Positions 23,537 to 32,906 of a DNA stretch of 64,000 nt are shown in pieces. Within the stretch, counting starts at the first letter, position 1; every line of letters starts with the position of its first letter. Under the pieces are notes generated by a model, which searched no databases, was not told where the DNA came from, and saw only the letters and a program-made list of their open reading frames with translations. Source of the stretch: Bolinopsis microptera (lineage: Eukaryota; Ctenophora; Tentaculata; Lobata; Bolinopsidae); assembly GCF_026151205.1 (NCBI RefSeq), contig NC_087079.1, forward strand, positions 16,858,945 to 16,922,944, in the 5' to 3' direction. A program made the translations under genes and the position numbers.

Positions 23537-25532
23537 AATGCTCAAGGGTTTGAACGTGAAAATGAGGTCCCTCCTCCTTAAACTCTTCAATCTGTGCCTT
23601 GAGACAGGAGTCTACCTCTGGAGCAAAAGTGTGATCACACCGATTCACAAAAAAGGGTGCATCAGGAACCCTGACAACTATAGAGCAATAGCAGTATGTA
23701 GCTGTATTGGGAAACTGCTCTCCACGATGCTGCTATCTCGGCTTGTCACTCACCGCCAAATCTCTCATCCAGATCCACCTAATCAAGCAGGCTTTACCAA
23801 AGGAAGTCAATGTAATGACCATATATTCACGCTGATGTCCACAATCGAAAAATACAAGAAAGTGAAAAGTAAAATATATGCAGTGTTCATTGATCTCCGA
23901 AAAGCGTTTGATCTAGTGTGCAGACAAGCCCTCCTGTTCAAACTAGCCTGCTATGGCGTCAACGGCGGCTACTACGACATCATCAAAGACATGTACAGTA
24001 AATCAGAGGGTCATATCAAGATGAATGGTAAAATCAGTGAAGCATTCAAGATCCTCAAAGGGACTGAACAAGGACATCCACTCAGCCCCGAGTTTTTCAA
24101 AGTCTACTTTAAAAAGCTTTCTGACCTCCTCAATGAAGCCGTTGTGAACTGCCCAACTCTCGCTGGTATCTCAGTGACTCACCTAGCGTGGGCTGATGAT
24201 CTAGTAATCCTCGCCCTAGATCCTGAATCACTCCAAAAGTTGCTTTCGATCATTGGGGACTACTGTATCGAATGGGGTCTGGAAATCAACATCTCCAAAA
24301 CCAAATTCATGGTCTTCAACGGTAAAGGACCTGACATTCCAAACTGGCGTCCTTCTATTCATGACAGAGATATAGAGATGGTCTCCAGCTACTGCTATCT
24401 TGGAATCATTATAAGCAGCACAGGGAAATTTCGGCAGGCAACTGACTCTCTCTACCGTAAGGGACTCGGAGCTTACTTTAGCTTGAGAAGCACCATAGAC
24501 CGGAGATACATTGACGCATCATGCCTTAACAAACTATTTGACACCCTTGTCAAGCCTATTCTACTATACGGTTGTCAAGTTTGGGCCCCAGTTCTACCCA
24601 CCGTCAGTAAGGTCCTCTCTTGCTTCAGCAAGTTTCACAACCTTGATCATGCAGTCTCCCACATCGCAAAACAGAAACTGGAGCAAGTGCACCTACGTCA
24701 CCTCAAATACCTTCTTGGTATTAACAGAAGGGCAGTCAATGCTACAGCCTGGGGAGAAACTGGCTCATACCCAATTATAATTGAGATGTTGAAACTGAGT
24801 ACTAAATACTTCAAAAGAGTTATGAGCCTTCCCTCAACACAACTGGTCAAAGCTGCAATGACTGAGCAGATTAACCTCAAATTGTCATGGTTTGTAGGCA
24901 TCGAATCAGTTATCAAGTCATTTAACAACATCTACCTTCCTGACAGGAATTCATCATCGTTGCTCAACGCAACCTTCCTCGCGGACTCCTGCAGCCCTGA
25001 ATTGATGACAGAGAACCTGCGAAAACTATTCCGTGATTCCTGGGGTTCTCTTGTGAAAGATTCTAGAAAGCTATCATTCTACAGTGAAGTCAAAAAAGAA
25101 TTTGGATGGGAGCCATATCTAAACCACGCTAGGTCTTTCCAGGACAGAAGGGCAACCACACAGATTCGGTCCAGTTCTCATCACCTTAGAATTGAAAGGG
25201 GGGGGTACGACAAAACTCCACTTGATGAAAGGACCTGTAACTATTGCGAGCTGAACATCAACCAGCTAATCATCGAAGACGAGAACCATATGCTCCATTC
25301 CTGCCCCCTAGGGAAAGTTCCAAGGGACAGATTTCAAAGCCTCAGTGGAAATCTAGTCAGCATTGACGGAAATGGTAGCTTCAATCTTGCCTCCACGTTT
25401 ATCTCGCAACCCGATTGCATGGACAAACTCAGCGATGAGGACGTAAGTTTGATCAAACTCTCGACCAGCACCATTAATAAAATCTACAGACTAACCCTCA
25501 ACTTCAAAGAAAGTCTAAATGTAGATAACTAG
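23496..25532 (+). CDS. LINE ORF2 remnant: reverse transcriptase, endonuclease missing
   Basis: The RT starts abruptly in the block SNEMLKGLN that usually follows the endonuclease. It contains WSKSVITPIHKKG, NYRAIAVCSCIGKLL, QAGFTKG, catalytic FIDLRKAFD (nt about 23890), GTEQGHPLSPEFF and the active-site WADDLVILA (nt about 24190; usually FADD). A thumb region follows with LGINRRAVNATAWGETG, then a C-terminal CNYC...HMLHSC zinc-knuckle-like tail (nt about 25234-25305), as in many aquatic-animal LINEs. Initiation at 23496 is only the first ATG in the frame. With the endonuclease gone this copy is dead. I cannot place the clade; CR1/Jockey-like groups are possible. Confidence 0.88.
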   Translation: MCQSALFLFHISNEMLKGLNVKMRSLLLKLFNLCLETGVYLWSKSVITPIHKKGCIRNPDNYRAIAVCSCIGKLLSTMLLSRLVTHRQISHPDPPNQAGFTKGSQCNDHIFTLMSTIEKYKKVKSKIYAVFIDLRKAFDLVCRQALLFKLACYGVNGGYYDIIKDMYSKSEGHIKMNGKISEAFKILKGTEQGHPLSPEFFKVYFKKLSDLLNEAVVNCPTLAGISVTHLAWADDLVILALDPESLQKLLSIIGDYCIEWGLEINISKTKFMVFNGKGPDIPNWRPSIHDRDIEMVSSYCYLGIIISSTGKFRQATDSLYRKGLGAYFSLRSTIDRRYIDASCLNKLFDTLVKPILLYGCQVWAPVLPTVSKVLSCFSKFHNLDHAVSHIAKQKLEQVHLRHLKYLLGINRRAVNATAWGETGSYPIIIEMLKLSTKYFKRVMSLPSTQLVKAAMTEQINLKLSWFVGIESVIKSFNNIYLPDRNSSSLLNATFLADSCSPELMTENLRKLFRDSWGSLVKDSRKLSFYSEVKKEFGWEPYLNHARSFQDRRATTQIRSSSHHLRIERGGYDKTPLDERTCNYCELNINQLIIEDENHMLHSCPLGKVPRDRFQSLSGNLVSIDGNGSFNLASTFISQPDCMDKLSDEDVSLIKLSTSTINKIYRLTLNFKESLNVDN

Positions 25533-25599
25533 CTTCCTCTTTCAGTCCTTCCTTTCTTCCTTTCTTTTTTCCCCTTTTTCTTTCCGCCTTTTTTTCTTT

Positions 25600-28150
25600 A
25601 CCAGCTTTGGATCTGTGACGGATGTGATGGATTTCTTGCAGTCACTTTTATCCCTACATGGGCTCCCGGCCGTGCGTCCATGTAGGAGCCGTGGGGCCTT
25701 CCGAGTGATAGGGTTACAGTGACTGTTAGTAGGGAAAGTATGAAGGCTATATCAGTAGACACAATTACCGAACGCAGGGCATTGGCTCGACTTCCAAGAC
25801 AGGGTATCCGTGAGGACCCTGGTCGTAATCAGCTCTGCACTGCTCCAGTGTATCCTGATGCCTGAAATCTTGGACAATGCCTACGTACGGGGTAGACAGC
25901 CACTGATGATTTTGTCTGTGAGTTTTTCATCACTTCCTGACATGAGTCAGACCTCAGCTGGATCCTTCCTGTTTAGCTTTTTCTGAGCTTCCCGCTCGAC
26001 CTCCTTCTTCAATCATCATCATCAGTTAGAGCTGCCGTGCTCTCGAACTTTCCCTTCACACTCCACCACGGCACCTCCTTCGAGGCCTCTTGCCAGGTAA
26101 CACCAGCTCTCAGACATAGGCAAGCTTACCGCGCACGGCGTTTTTTTCTTTTTTGTTTCGTCCTTTCCGTGTGTGCCGTTTTGTGCCACCCTCTCTGCTG
26201 TTCTTGCGCAATTGCGCTCATTCGCTCTTCAATGGGCTGTTCATTTGACAGAGTTACTGGCTGGCACTCCAAACATCTTCTCACTCACAATCACCATTAA
26301 TCAAATTCAAAATTATGCAATCAATCACTATACATCCACGATCATATGATCAAAACACAAAACTTTGTTATATACTGTTTCTGTTTGAGATTTGAATAAC
26401 GTTACTGTAATGTTTCAAATTATATTTTAAATGTTCAAAAAAATGTTAGATTATGAATAGAGATTAGGTGGACCGACAGGCTGAGCGCCGCCCAGTAAGG
26501 TGAAATGTGCATTAAACGAATTCCAAAACTGTCGACAAAACCAACTTAGCGCGTATTTTGGTAAATTATGAATCTACAAATAGGACTAAAATTTACAAAA
26601 CTCTTGCAACGTGCTAATTCTAAAATTAAATATAAAAATACTTAAGTACAATTTTCAAAATAACTTTCAAATTGCATGTCGTGTACAAAATGCATGGTAT
26701 TTTACATTTTTGTAACAACAAAATTAATTTTTTGCTTGTAGCGCAATGCGTTACTGTGCCGCGCCGCGCACTCAATAAGGCTTCTCACAGCTGACAGCGA
26801 TCTGGCTAGATCGGCGAAATGCGCTACTGTGCCGCGCCGAGCTGCCATGAATTGACATCGTCAATTAAAGTTTTTGCAAACGTCAAACAATTTTTTGCTT
26901 GGAGGACTTCGACGCGCCGCGCAAACTAGCATTCTTGCTGACGAGATCGTTGCTTTGCTTTGCAAAACAACAATTTGGAAGGGTTGACATCGTCAATCAA
27001 TTTTTTTGCTAAAAAGTTTGGTAACCCTACAAATTATTAGTTAAAATTCACTAACAATTACTTATTACATAAAAATCAGAATTCGCCTTGAAAAATAATT
27101 GAGGTTTTATTTATATTATTTTATATTATCTCCATTAATATTGGTAAAACAAAAATTTAAATTTGTTCACTCAGTCGAGTATTGATATAACATACAAGAT
27201 ATAGTTAATATGTTTTATAGCGCCGCGCAAAGCCTTCTTCATGCATCACACGTCAGAATTTTACAATTTTGTTTGGTAAAATCGAGCGCTAGGCAAATAA
27301 TTCTAAATGCGCGAAGCGTTTGCATTTACAATTTAGCAACATGTGTTATATAACTGTTACTAATTATTTCCCAACACAACAGTTGCCAAACACCGGAATT
27401 ACATATTTTCTGTCTGACAATATTTAGAATTTACAGTTCTGTTACTGATCTTAATCTTTTAAGAATTTTACAGTAAAATATATCTACAACTTGTACTTTG
27501 TCTATATTATACAAAATTTTGTTTTTCTCAAGTCTTGCATCCTTTGTGTGGACGACAGACTCACCGACAGTGTTTGCACTGTTTTTGATTTGTATTTCTT
27601 CTTCTTCTCGGATTTATTGTTTCTCCTTTACGTAGCTTTTCGGGCAATTGCAACGGTCTATAATGCTTCTACCTGCCACATACCGAGTGCGAGTGGCCAG
27701 CAACTCTTTCACCTATCGGCACAAAAACGCTACAGAAACATCTGCATCATACATACACAACTCGAAGATGGTAAGTTTCTTTATCTGTGAGGTCATGTGA
27801 GGTCAGCATGACGACAACAGAGAAAAGCCCTAGGGACCCCAGTGGCATAATGAGTAAAGGGATATTCGTTATGACAACATAGTCAGCAGATCAATCACGA
27901 TAATGCCGATTATAGCAAATTCAATTCTATCAACATTTATCATGTGGAACATGGAATTTTTATCTTTAGTCAATAATAATAATCATTATCACAGCTTTAT
28001 TAACTCATTCAGAACATTGATCAGAACAGTCTTGACCATTTAGGGGTTACAGAAACTCATATGCCAGGGTCTAGTCTGAAACTACTCTTTTAGTTGCAGT
28101 TTACTTATATTCTCAGGTAGGGATGGTATTACTAGACAAGGGATGGGCCT
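25600..28150. other. Gene-free spacer: possible LINE 3' region, then AT-rich DNA with GCGCCGCGC motifs
   Basis: 25600-26300 is more GC-rich and has a small inverted repeat (CCTACATGG...CCATGTAGG) near 25652-25687; it may be LINE 3' UTR. 26460-27300 contains scattered GTGCCGCGCCG-like motifs with repeated sequence such as GACATCGTCAAT, suggesting degraded repeats. A 99-codon frame at 27491-27790 ends in a good-looking donor (GATGGTAAGTTTC) and could be a 5' exon of the CatSper gene, but nothing supports it as coding. Confidence 0.45.
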
Positions 28151-28189
28151 TTGTCTTCCAAAAAGATAAGGAACTTCCTTATCTTTAAG

Positions 28190-28330
28190 TTAAGGAAATG
28201 TTATTGGGTGACAGGTGACTTCAACGGAAAAGTTACATCAAACAGAATATATGGATTGGCAAGGAATTTCTCCAGACTTATAGATTTCTGTGCAGCCAAT
28301 CAACTTGTTATTGGTGGAACCAAGGCATAT
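28190..28330 (+). mobile_element. LINE endonuclease fragment
   Basis: The frame encodes WVTGDFNGKV and, after a gap, RLIDFCAANQLVIGGT. In LINE apurinic-type endonucleases the GDFN motif and the later 'FCaaN.LvigGT' block are standard. Only this piece remains. It is directly followed by a relic of another element (28345-28450). Confidence 0.75.
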
Positions 28331-28344
28331 CTCAAATTTTGGCC

Positions 28345-28450
28345 CTACAATCTCTTCTAAATTATCCCTAGAACATATCCGCCATTCCATAGAAGCAGCT
28401 GATAGATATCACTCCTCTCTATCAGAGACAACCATCTCGAAAATTGGTCT
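28345..28450. mobile_element. Relic of the fold-back/TTAA element family found at 51-55 kb
   Basis: TCTTCTAAATTATCCCTAG with AACATATCC matches the arm near 54745, and CTGATAGATATCACTCCTCT plus ATCAGAGACAAC matches the terminal part near 54945-54980, with the middle deleted. A second degraded copy of the same family. Confidence 0.6.
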
Positions 28451-28583
28451 CAACATTTGATTCTATTCGATTCTATAATATTCTTATTTATTTATTTATA
28501 AACAACTTTTATTAGGGGATCATGTCAACAGAAGATGATGGCAGAAGATGTGAATACCTCATCATGTAAATTACATCTATGAG

Positions 28584-31540
28584 ATGGGAAACCTATCTGG
28601 CTATGTTAAGATGCTTGCGCACTCTGCATACTTCAAGGGGATTATTATGGGAGCCATCCTCCTGAACACTGTCACATTTGCTATATCATCTAGTCTTGAA
28701 CCATCAGAGAAAACGATTATCTACATTAACATACTAGATGGCGTTGATAGCTGTTTTCTTGCTCTTTATTCCCTCGAATTTGTCATCAAGCTATACAGTT
28801 ATGGTCGTGGTTACTGGTTCAATGGATTCAACTGCTTCGATTTTGGAGTTCTATTATGCTCCTTAATGCAGGTCAGTTGAGTCATTTATACTGTAAATTT
28901 AATTTTTAACTTTTAACACAGCCCACTCAAAGAGAATAGTTCATTTTTATTCAAATTGTAATTTCTATGCTATAAATCACAGTCTATTATGAGTGGTTGT
29001 CTTTAATAACTTTGGTATAGAACTGAGCACTTCATTTGAATTTCAATGTGTCATTTGTGCCCAATAAATTATAAGGTAATGATTTAACTGATTATTGTAG
29101 TTTTATGACTACGTAGTTTTCTTAATTGTTTGAATTTTTTCAGTTGGTGTTATCTCAAACTGAGGCTCAGAACCTTGGAGTCATCAAAGTCATGAGGTCT
29201 CTTCGAGCTCTCAGGCCACTAAGATCAATTTCTCTTATCGGTGGACTGCAGGTAATTTATTATTATTCGGTAGATCTAGAGTTTTTCATAATTTATGTTA
29301 TATCTATGAGCATGAGTAGTAATACTGAAATATCGCATGCTGACTCCTATAATATAATATTGAATTATAAATTTGTTTCAATTTGAACCATTAAAAATTA
29401 CTTCATTTACAACAATTACTGAACTGAAACCACCCATTAAGGTAGTTGTCACAGCTCTCATTGCCACCTTCACTGGCTCTTTCATTCACATCATCTTGTT
29501 ACTCTGCCTATTGATGTTTGTCTATGGAATCATGGCATTCTATGTGTACGGCTATGATACTGCTACAGATACAAGCAACGAGTTCTGGGGCAGCTTTGGG
29601 AAGTCGTACCTTAGGTACATCACAATATGAAATTACATTTATGTAGTATGTGAACGACCCCTTATATATAATATTATATCATTTTTAAATAATTGCACCT
29701 TGCATCACTTTGCTGTTCATTTTATGAGGCAGCAAACTTGTTTGTGTTTGAACTGGGTATTATAAGGTGACAATATCATTAGTTGAACTCAAATTCTTAG
29801 AAAAAATTGTATGCTCTAGTCTTTAACAAAATGCTTTGCAGTTTGTTCATACTGATAACAGCCGAGGGCTGGACTGATGTGATGAAAAGTCTTAAGAATG
29901 GAAGGGAAAACTTCGGAATGTACTTCTTCATCATCAGTTTTCTCTTCATTGGTCACTTCATATTTGGCAATCTTTTTGTTGCAGTTGTTATTGAGCAAAT
30001 CGATAGAGGTAGGTCAAAAATAATTGGCTGCTTCTTTGAATGTAATTTCGCCATTTAACAAGGTACCATATACAGTAAAACCCCGATTTACCACGGCCAT
30101 CTCTTTCCCCCAAATAGGGTTTAACATGTATAATGTAAACAACCAATACCCCAATTTACTACAAACCCTGATTTACCGTTGATGTTTCCTTTCCCCCAAA
30201 CTCTGCGGTAAATCGGGGTTTTACTGTAATGTATTTTGCCAGATTCTATATAATATTAATAAACCATTCAGCAACGGCTGGCTACCAAAAGAGGATTGAA
30301 ACGAAAAAAGCAACAGTTATCTACAATAAAAAGAAAAAAGCCAAAGTCGTTCAAGAATCTGAAATAAAACACATCATTAATCAAATGAAGTCAGGGGATT
30401 TCAAGAGCTTTCCCAGAGCAGTGCTCGATAAATACAAGCACGTTAGAAAAGACGAGTTCTTTATTAAACAAGACGTTAAATGTGTTCCTTTATGGGTTGA
30501 GAGTTTCAACCTGGAATACAATAAACTTGGTGTCCATTATAAGATGATCAGGGATTATCACTTTGAGGTTAGTTAACAACGTTAGTAGACAATGTTAGTA
30601 GACAATGTTAGTAGACAATGTTAGTAGACAATGTTAGTAGACAATGTTAGTAGACAATGTTAGTAGACAATGTTAGTAGACAATGTTAGTAAACAACGTT
30701 AGTAGACAATGTTAGTAGACATCTATGCTTTTAATTGATCTGACTTGTTTTCTCAATTTACCACTTTAATTTGCTTCAATCATGTCTTGAAATAATCATG
30801 AGATAACGATCAAATTGTGATTAAAAAGCTCTAATTAACGCCCTAAAAGCATAGACTAGTTCATTGGCCAATTTCTTACAGATTCCTAACACAGTATCTG
30901 GAGTTAGTTAAAGTTAAACTTTGTCTTCAGGTGGTAAACTGTTTGGGTAACCTAATGAGCGATATGGACCAGTCAGTCCAAGTAATGATCATGGAGAAAC
31001 AAGCTGAAGAACAGGCAGTATTTCGTCGCAGCTCTAGAAGTGCCAGCTTCTTAGGGGGCTTGAGACGACTCAGCCATAGAATATCTATATTTGGCCCGAA
31101 CAAAGGTGGACAAAATCTTCTTGGTGAAACAATTGTTAACGAAAATCCAGCACTGGCTATTGAAATAGTAGATTCTCAAGAGGGGATTAAGGTTAGCACT
31201 AAACCACATTATCTGTAAGAATATACCTTAGTTAAGGTTAGTAGTTTCAAGAAAACCTTAGTTCTTTGAAGTTATCATGTCTATACACAGCGTACAATTA
31301 TTTGATGATTTGAAAAAATCACAGGGAAGCTGTCTGAGTTGCTTTGGATTCGTTGACGACTGTAGATGTGCCAACCCTGAGATTGAAGCACAAGCTCTTG
31401 AAGAAGAGAGAGAAGGTAGAACTGGGCGATTGTACTCGACTAACACCACCAAATGGTTTGGAGGCGAGCCACTTCAGGGCCCCAGACATAGCACCTCCTC
31501 AAAATCCTCAGCAAAATCGAGTTACAAACGCAATGATTAA
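28584..31540 (+). CDS. CatSper-type sperm cation channel subunit (CatSper3/4-like)
   Basis: One-domain voltage-gated cation channel of the CatSper family, which forms the sperm flagellar calcium channel. Seven exons in phase: 28584-28871, 29144-29251, 29442-29614, 29842-30008, 30272-30567, 30931-31191 and 31262-31540, about 523 residues. Exon 1 covers S1-S3 (ILLNTVTFAI...FNCFDFGVLLCSL). Exon 2 is S4 with Arg spaced every three residues (VMRSLRALRPLRS). Exon 3 is S5. Exon 4 has the pore TAEGW, matching the T-x-[DE]-x-W filter, and S6 (FIFGNLFVAVVIEQID). The C-terminus is helical and basic, ending in a Ser-rich tail. WTDVMKSL after the filter is closest to CatSper3 and CatSper4. The ATG at 28584 leaves a short N-terminus; an upstream exon may be missing. 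Last acceptor chosen by phase. Confidence 0.85.
30073..30226. mobile_element. pogo/Tigger-like MITE in CatSper intron 4
   Basis: Inverted ends CAGTAAAACCCCGATTTACC at 30073 and the reverse complement ending at 30226, flanked by TA on both sides (30071-30072, 30227-30228). Length 154 bp, non-coding. The start resembles Tigger/pogo termini, and TA duplication fits the Tc1/mariner superfamily. Confidence 0.88.
30568..30722 (+). repeat. 13-bp tandem array starting on the CatSper exon 5 splice donor
   Basis: About 11-12 copies of GTTAGTAGACAAT. The first, GTTAGTTAACAAC, begins at the first base of the intron (exon 5 ends at 30567), so each unit repeats a GTTAGT donor-like start. Confidence 0.95.
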
Positions 31541-32185
31541 AGCCTACTATGGCCATGGCATCCATTATTTGTCTATTTTGTAAAAATATGTATGATATGT
31601 GTGATTACTTATTCAATTTTGATGTTACCATACTTGGAGTGTGGTAATGGGAAGGTTTTTAAATTTACAAATAGATATCAAAATTACCACTTTGGCCGTG
31701 GTGTACAACATTTTCCCCATATCTCTTTGTTCCTAATGCTATATCTAATAGTACAACCGACAACGAAGATACAAATTAAAGTCCTGATGAGGCACAATTT
31801 GTAATGTTCATATAATCGAACATTCTCTACTATTAGAAGAGCTTATATTTTATTTTAAAATATAAGCTTTTAATTTTATTGCTCTTTAATGGGTTTAGTT
31901 ACTACTATTGTTAACTTATATAGTTTGATTATTACTATTTTGTGTCAATGGCTGTTTATGATTACAAGTATCATAACTCTTGGCTATCACTGCACTGCAA
32001 CCTCCAATTCAACAATGAAAATATGTTAAAAAAATCACAGCAACTATTGTATCCAAATTATATTTTTTAGTCTATCTGTCTTTAGAAAAATCATCACGAT
32101 CTCATAAAATTTATTACTGACTTTGACCTATCAACCAGAATGTTGTAACCATTAAAGCAGCTATATTCTCCGATCCTTCAAGCTC
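31541..32185. other. Intergenic spacer CatSper-GTF3C6
   Basis: AT-rich 3' flank of the CatSper gene and upstream region of GTF3C6. No feature recognised beyond an inverted repeat (AAGAGCTTATATTTTA...TAAAATATAAGCTTTT) near 31837-31873. Confidence 0.5.
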
Positions 32186-32485
32186 ATGGAAACTGAATCA
32201 GATGAAGAAGTCACAGTAATTGTGAACTTAGAAAATGTAGATGAAATTGAAGACGTTGCCGATATCCAGATCCTCGAGTTGGACTCAGAAACACCCTACA
32301 TCCAAGTTGGGGGAATGGTATTCAAGGGAAAGTACCGGGAAAGCATCGGTACTCACATGCTATTTGAAAAAGAAGAAGGAGGAAAGTATGGGTATGTTAT
32401 GAAGACAGAGAAGGAGCTGAACTGTAAAAAAGTTGTTGTGCTACCAAAAGAGATGTGCCAAGACATGGGAACTGAACCTTCATGA
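32186..32485 (+). CDS. GTF3C6: General transcription factor IIIC subunit 6
   Basis: Small TFIIIC subunit of the tau55/TFC7-like beta-barrel family, used in RNA polymerase III promoter recognition. Single exon, 99 residues (human about 213). After an acidic start it has VTVIVNLENVDEI, then LELDSETPYIQVGGMVFKG and YRESIGTHMLFE, which follow the family block 'D.E.P.lQvg..vF.GeYed.lGT..iFee'. The end KKVVVLPKEM is shorter than in vertebrates. Intronless here, with a poly(A) signal 83 bp after the stop. The start is the first ATG; an in-frame upstream exon is not needed. Confidence 0.88.
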   Translation: METESDEEVTVIVNLENVDEIEDVADIQILELDSETPYIQVGGMVFKGKYRESIGTHMLFEKEEGGKYGYVMKTEKELNCKKVVVLPKEMCQDMGTEPS

Positions 32486-32567
32486 AACATGTTAATGATA
32501 TTTATCATTTCTAGAGATAATGATTTCGTCAGATCAAATGTTATGTATTGAATGCTTTTTTTGTATG

Positions 32568-32573
32568 AATAAA
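32568..32573 (+). terminator. AATAAA polyadenylation signal of GTF3C6
   Basis: AATAAA follows the GTF3C6 stop by 83 bp and is followed by GT-rich sequence (AGTTGTTGGG), the usual downstream element. Confidence 0.7.
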
Positions 32574-32906
32574 GTTGTTGGGTATATTTTAAGCTTCATG
32601 GTCAGATAAAAAAGACAGCGGTGTTGGGGGACTTGTTTTAAATTTGTGTTTTTGCCATATATTTTGCTTTACCCTATTTGAAAATATACTACATGGTATT
32701 TTATTTTGAATTCGATAATTTGCACTAATTTCATTTGTAATTAATAACATGAAAAGTACAGCAAGAAACTCATACGGGACTCTGAAAAAAAAACTTTAAT
32801 TCGGTGTTAATTAATTAATTAATTAATAAATAATTAACTTTAATTTGGTGTTCAGAACTAACTGATAACCTTATAATGAGGAATATAACAAAAACTTATT
32901 CAGACC

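Larger units (their letters stand above)
21467..25560 (+). mobile_element. Damaged non-LTR retrotransposon (LINE) with AlkB-type ORF1
   Basis: Two frames in LINE order: ORF1 (21467-23536) with AlkB-like and SAP-like segments, then a reverse transcriptase frame (to 25532) ending in a Cys/His tail. The apurinic-type endonuclease expected before the RT is absent. The ORF1 end and the RT start overlap in different frames near 23496-23536, which points to an internal deletion. ORF1 has no ATG in its open stretch, so the 5' end is truncated too. GC content is higher than in the surrounding DNA. A pyrimidine-rich tract follows the ORF2 stop at about 25535-25600. The true 3' end and target duplication were not found. 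Confidence 0.85.

Noticed and set aside
27491-27790. 99-codon frame ending at a good donor
   Set aside because: Hydrophobic, low-complexity start, no recognisable motif. Could be a 5' UTR exon but not supported as coding.
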